NCBI GenBank assembly: GCA_947649215.1
Contig: CANSQW010000063.1
Location: 1-7,144, forward strand
Direction of reading: 5' to 3'
Length of the DNA stretch: 7,144 nucleotides
Source: an uncultured bacterium
GTDB taxonomy: Bacteria; Actinomycetota; Coriobacteriia; Coriobacteriales; Eggerthellaceae
In this document: one piece after another, positions 5,901 through 7,144 of the stretch
How positions within the stretch are numbered: the first letter of the stretch is position 1
How the letters are laid out: each line of letters begins with the position of its first letter
Position numbers and translations under genes: made by a program
Notes under the pieces: generated by a model
Databases searched by the model: none
What the model was told of the DNA's origin: nothing
The model's input: only the letters and a program-made list of their open reading frames with translations

Positions 5901-7144
5901 GGACTCGGTGGCGCACCTGGGCCAGCTCGAGCGCCCCATCCGCGTGGTGGACCAGTGGATGTACCATACGCGCCTCTACGCGGCGGCGAAGGTGGTCACC
6001 CAGCGGCGCGACCTCGACCTCATTCAGCTGAACTCCTTCGGCTGCGGCCTGGACGCGCTCACCACCGACCAGGTTCAAGAGGTGCTCGAGGCGGCTGGCA
6101 AGGTGTACACCGTGCTCAAGATCGACGAGGTGTCCAACCTCGGCGCCGCCCGCATTCGCGTGCGCAGCCTGCTCGCCGCGCTCAAGGACCAAGCCGACCG
6201 CGACGCCGAGGCCGACGCTGACGCGCGCGCCGCGGGGCGTCCCTGCCCGGCGGCCTCCATCAACCTGGACGACCTGGACAAGCTCGTGCCCGCCTCGTTC
6301 ACTGAGAAGGCTGACGGCGTCGTGCGCGCCGCCGAGGTGACCCAGCGCGAGGGCGTCTCCACCGAGTTCGCGCGCCCTCAGTTCACCGAGGAGATGAAGG
6401 AGGCCGGCTACACCATCCTCGCGCCGCAGATGGCCCCCATCCACTTCGACCTGCTCATCGACATCTTCCAGCGGTTCGGCTACAACGTGGAGCTTCTGCC
6501 GTCGGTGGACCACGGCGCGGTGGACGCGGGCCTCAAGTTCGTCAACAACGACATCTGCTACCCGTCCATCCTGGTCACGGGCCAGATCATGGAGGCGGTG
6601 CTCTCCGGCAAGTACGACACCGACAAGCTGGCCGTGCTCATCACCCAGACGGGCGGCGGCTGCCGCGCCACCAACTACATCGCGCTCATCCGCAAGGCGC
6701 TCAAGGCGGTGGGGCTCGAGCACATACCCGTCATCGCGCTGTCGTTCAAGGACCTGGGCGAGGTGAACCCCGGCTTCAAGATCACGCCGAAGATGCTGCT
6801 CCAGGCCCTCTACGCGCTGTGCTACGGCGATTTGCTCATGATGTGTCTGTACCGCACGCGTCCCTACGAGGTGGAGCCGGGCAGCGCCACGCGCCTGTTC
6901 GACCACTGGATGGCCGACTGCAAGGCCCAGCTGCACCGCGGCGTCACCTACGGCGAGTTCAAGAAGACGGCGCGTCAGATCGTCGGCGACTTCGACACGC
7001 TGCCGCTGGCCGGCGAGGGCACCAAGCCGCGCGTGGGCGTGGTGGGCGAGATCCTCGTGAAGTTCCACCCCACGGCCAACAACCAGCTGGTGGACGTCAT
7101 CGAGCGCGAGGGCTGCGAGGCCGTGGTGCCCGGGCTCATCGAGT
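2986..7144 (+). CDS. Giant 2-hydroxyacyl-CoA dehydratase activator fusion (2x BcrA/BadF ATPase, DUF2229, HgdB-like), 3' partial
   Basis: The frame stays open for 1386 codons and runs off the right edge. After an Ala/Pro-rich leader (1-52), the first ASKHA ATPase domain has [10 protein letters not shown] (56-65), ELGGEDAK (150-157), Cys173 in CAGGTGAF and Cys212. The second has [10 protein letters not shown] (373-382), DIGGQDMK (477-484), Cys502 and Cys541. In both, the two Cys are 39 apart, as in HgdC, where they bind the [4Fe-4S] cluster bridging two activator subunits. A DUF2229-type region follows: Cys672, 675, 679 and 704, then Cys797, 822, 839 and 1020. An acidic linker (about 1069-1085) leads to an HgdB-like domain with Cys1191 and Cys1226. 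By family knowledge, ATP hydrolysis would drive very low-potential electrons onto an Fe-S acceptor, here in the same chain. GGGAGG (2968-2973) precedes the ATG by 12 nt. It is likely cotranscribed with the TetR gene. The substrate is unknown. Confidence 0.92.
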   Translation, partial: MKRTKTGKYVQITSDDAVDPAVMRVTRVEAACASEAPGTASASAPAPADPNALRIGIDVGSTTVKLAVLDAAGEVRWAVYRRHHADVRATIIEVLREAAAQFPDEAMTIAITGSGGLLLSQWLGIEFVQEVIASKTAVETFIPRTDVAIELGGEDAKIIYFDNGIEQRMNGTCAGGTGAFIDQMAALLNTDAGGLNELAKSHTTIYPIASRCGVFAKTDVQPLLNEGARKEDIAASIFQSVVTQTISGLACGRPIRGNVAFLGGPLQYLPELRNRFYETLALDEESILVPENAHLFVASGCAIAGAEAGAAPERLADVLARLESLGDMQGSEVVRLAPLFADDADYAAFKARHDAERVRRASLADYRGTAFLGIDAGSTTFKAALIGEDGALLWSTYASNKGDVLGCAKAALAELYRALPADLATGEPLVTIGHATVTGYGEGLLLEALRVDSGEIETVAHLRGAQEMLPGVEFILDIGGQDMKCLRVKDGVIDHIMLNEACSSGCGSFIESFASGLDLDVAAFAETAIRAESPVDLGSRCTVFMNSRVKQAQKEGATVGDIAAGLAISVIKNALFKVIKIRDPHDVGTKVIVQGGTFLNDAVLRAFEQLSEVDAVRPDIAGNMGAFGAALLARDRYEDALMRDVREDAPASTLLTLDAIEALAPTHRTVRCKGCSNACLLTVNDFGKDEATGKNRRFITGNRCEKGESLGTGKGASGVPNLFEYKSRRLFDHYEPLAPEDAPRGTVGIPRALNQYENYPFWFTFFTQLGYRVVLSEPSTKKTYEAGIESMPSESVCYPAKLSHGHIMNLLAKKPDFIWMPCSKWERQEDETAGNHFNCPIVASYPEALRLNIDELREGDVPLLTPWLPYDSKEHLKARLFVELGQNLADAAGRHGAPLTAEEVAAAVEAAWAEDEAFKRDMRTKGVETLAWMEETGTRGIVLAGRPYHNDPEINHAIPELLTSFGLAVLTEDSVAHLGQLERPIRVVDQWMYHTRLYAAAKVVTQRRDLDLIQLNSFGCGLDALTTDQVQEVLEAAGKVYTVLKIDEVSNLGAARIRVRSLLAALKDQADRDAEADADARAAGRPCPAASINLDDLDKLVPASFTEKADGVVRAAEVTQREGVSTEFARPQFTEEMKEAGYTILAPQMAPIHFDLLIDIFQRFGYNVELLPSVDHGAVDAGLKFVNNDICYPSILVTGQIMEAVLSGKYDTDKLAVLITQTGGGCRATNYIALIRKALKAVGLEHIPVIALSFKDLGEVNPGFKITPKMLLQALYALCYGDLLMMCLYRTRPYEVEPGSATRLFDHWMADCKAQLHRGVTYGEFKKTARQIVGDFDTLPLAGEGTKPRVGVVGEILVKFHPTANNQLVDVIEREGCEAVVPGLIE

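Noticed and set aside
3724..7068. A 1114-codon open frame on the minus strand across most of the large gene.
   Set aside because: It is in exact codon register with the sense gene, so it stays open simply because the sense gene avoids TTA, CTA and TCA codons. It closes opposite a sense TCA at 3724-3726. The product is low-complexity Arg/Ala/His/Val-rich sequence with no domain, whereas the sense frame has clear family motifs throughout.

Overview
The window comes from a high-GC bacterium. Protein-coding parts look roughly 65-70% GC, with very few A/T-ending codons. The gene content suggests an anaerobic actinobacterium of the Coriobacteriia, probably Eggerthellaceae (an Eggerthella/Gordonibacter-like gut organism): a TorD-type molybdoenzyme chaperone, a small membrane redox module, a Firmicutes-type TetR regulator and a giant 2-hydroxyacyl-CoA dehydratase activator fusion. 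This placement is inference from style and content; no rRNA or other marker gene is present.

Layout. Positions 1-60 are strikingly AT-rich (16 G/C of 60) and hold no gene I can assign firmly. A perfect 12-bp-stem hairpin (89-122) probably terminates whatever lies upstream. A well-formed sigma70-type promoter (135-163), with an 8-bp direct repeat over its -35 region, then starts a compact three-gene operon. Its genes are a 120-aa membrane-anchored protein with two CX4CX4CH motifs (251-613), a four-helix DUF4405-like cytochrome b-type membrane protein (618-1097), and a TorD-like chaperone (1081-1779). The genes are separated by 4 bp and then overlap by 17 bp. A strong intrinsic terminator follows (1822-1850).

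A 528-bp non-coding gap separates this operon from the next. It contains the terminator, a 148-bp element bounded by 33-bp imperfect inverted repeats (1878-2025), an unremarkable stretch, and a second good promoter (2218-2246). That promoter drives a TetR-family regulator (2308-2958). After 27 bp comes a very large gene (2986 to beyond the right edge) encoding two BadF/BcrA-type ATPase domains, a Cys-rich DUF2229-type domain and a C-terminal HgdB-like domain. The frame is open for all 1386 codons in view.

How it fits together. The first operon looks like the membrane electron-transfer and maturation part of an extracytoplasmic redox enzyme: an outward-facing putative haem protein, a membrane b-type cytochrome, and a chaperone for a molybdopterin enzyme whose catalytic subunit is not in the window. 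The second is a TetR-controlled unit for an ATP-driven low-potential electron-transfer or dehydratase-type protein whose substrate cannot be read from the sequence. The two units are separately promoted, and nothing shows that they work together.
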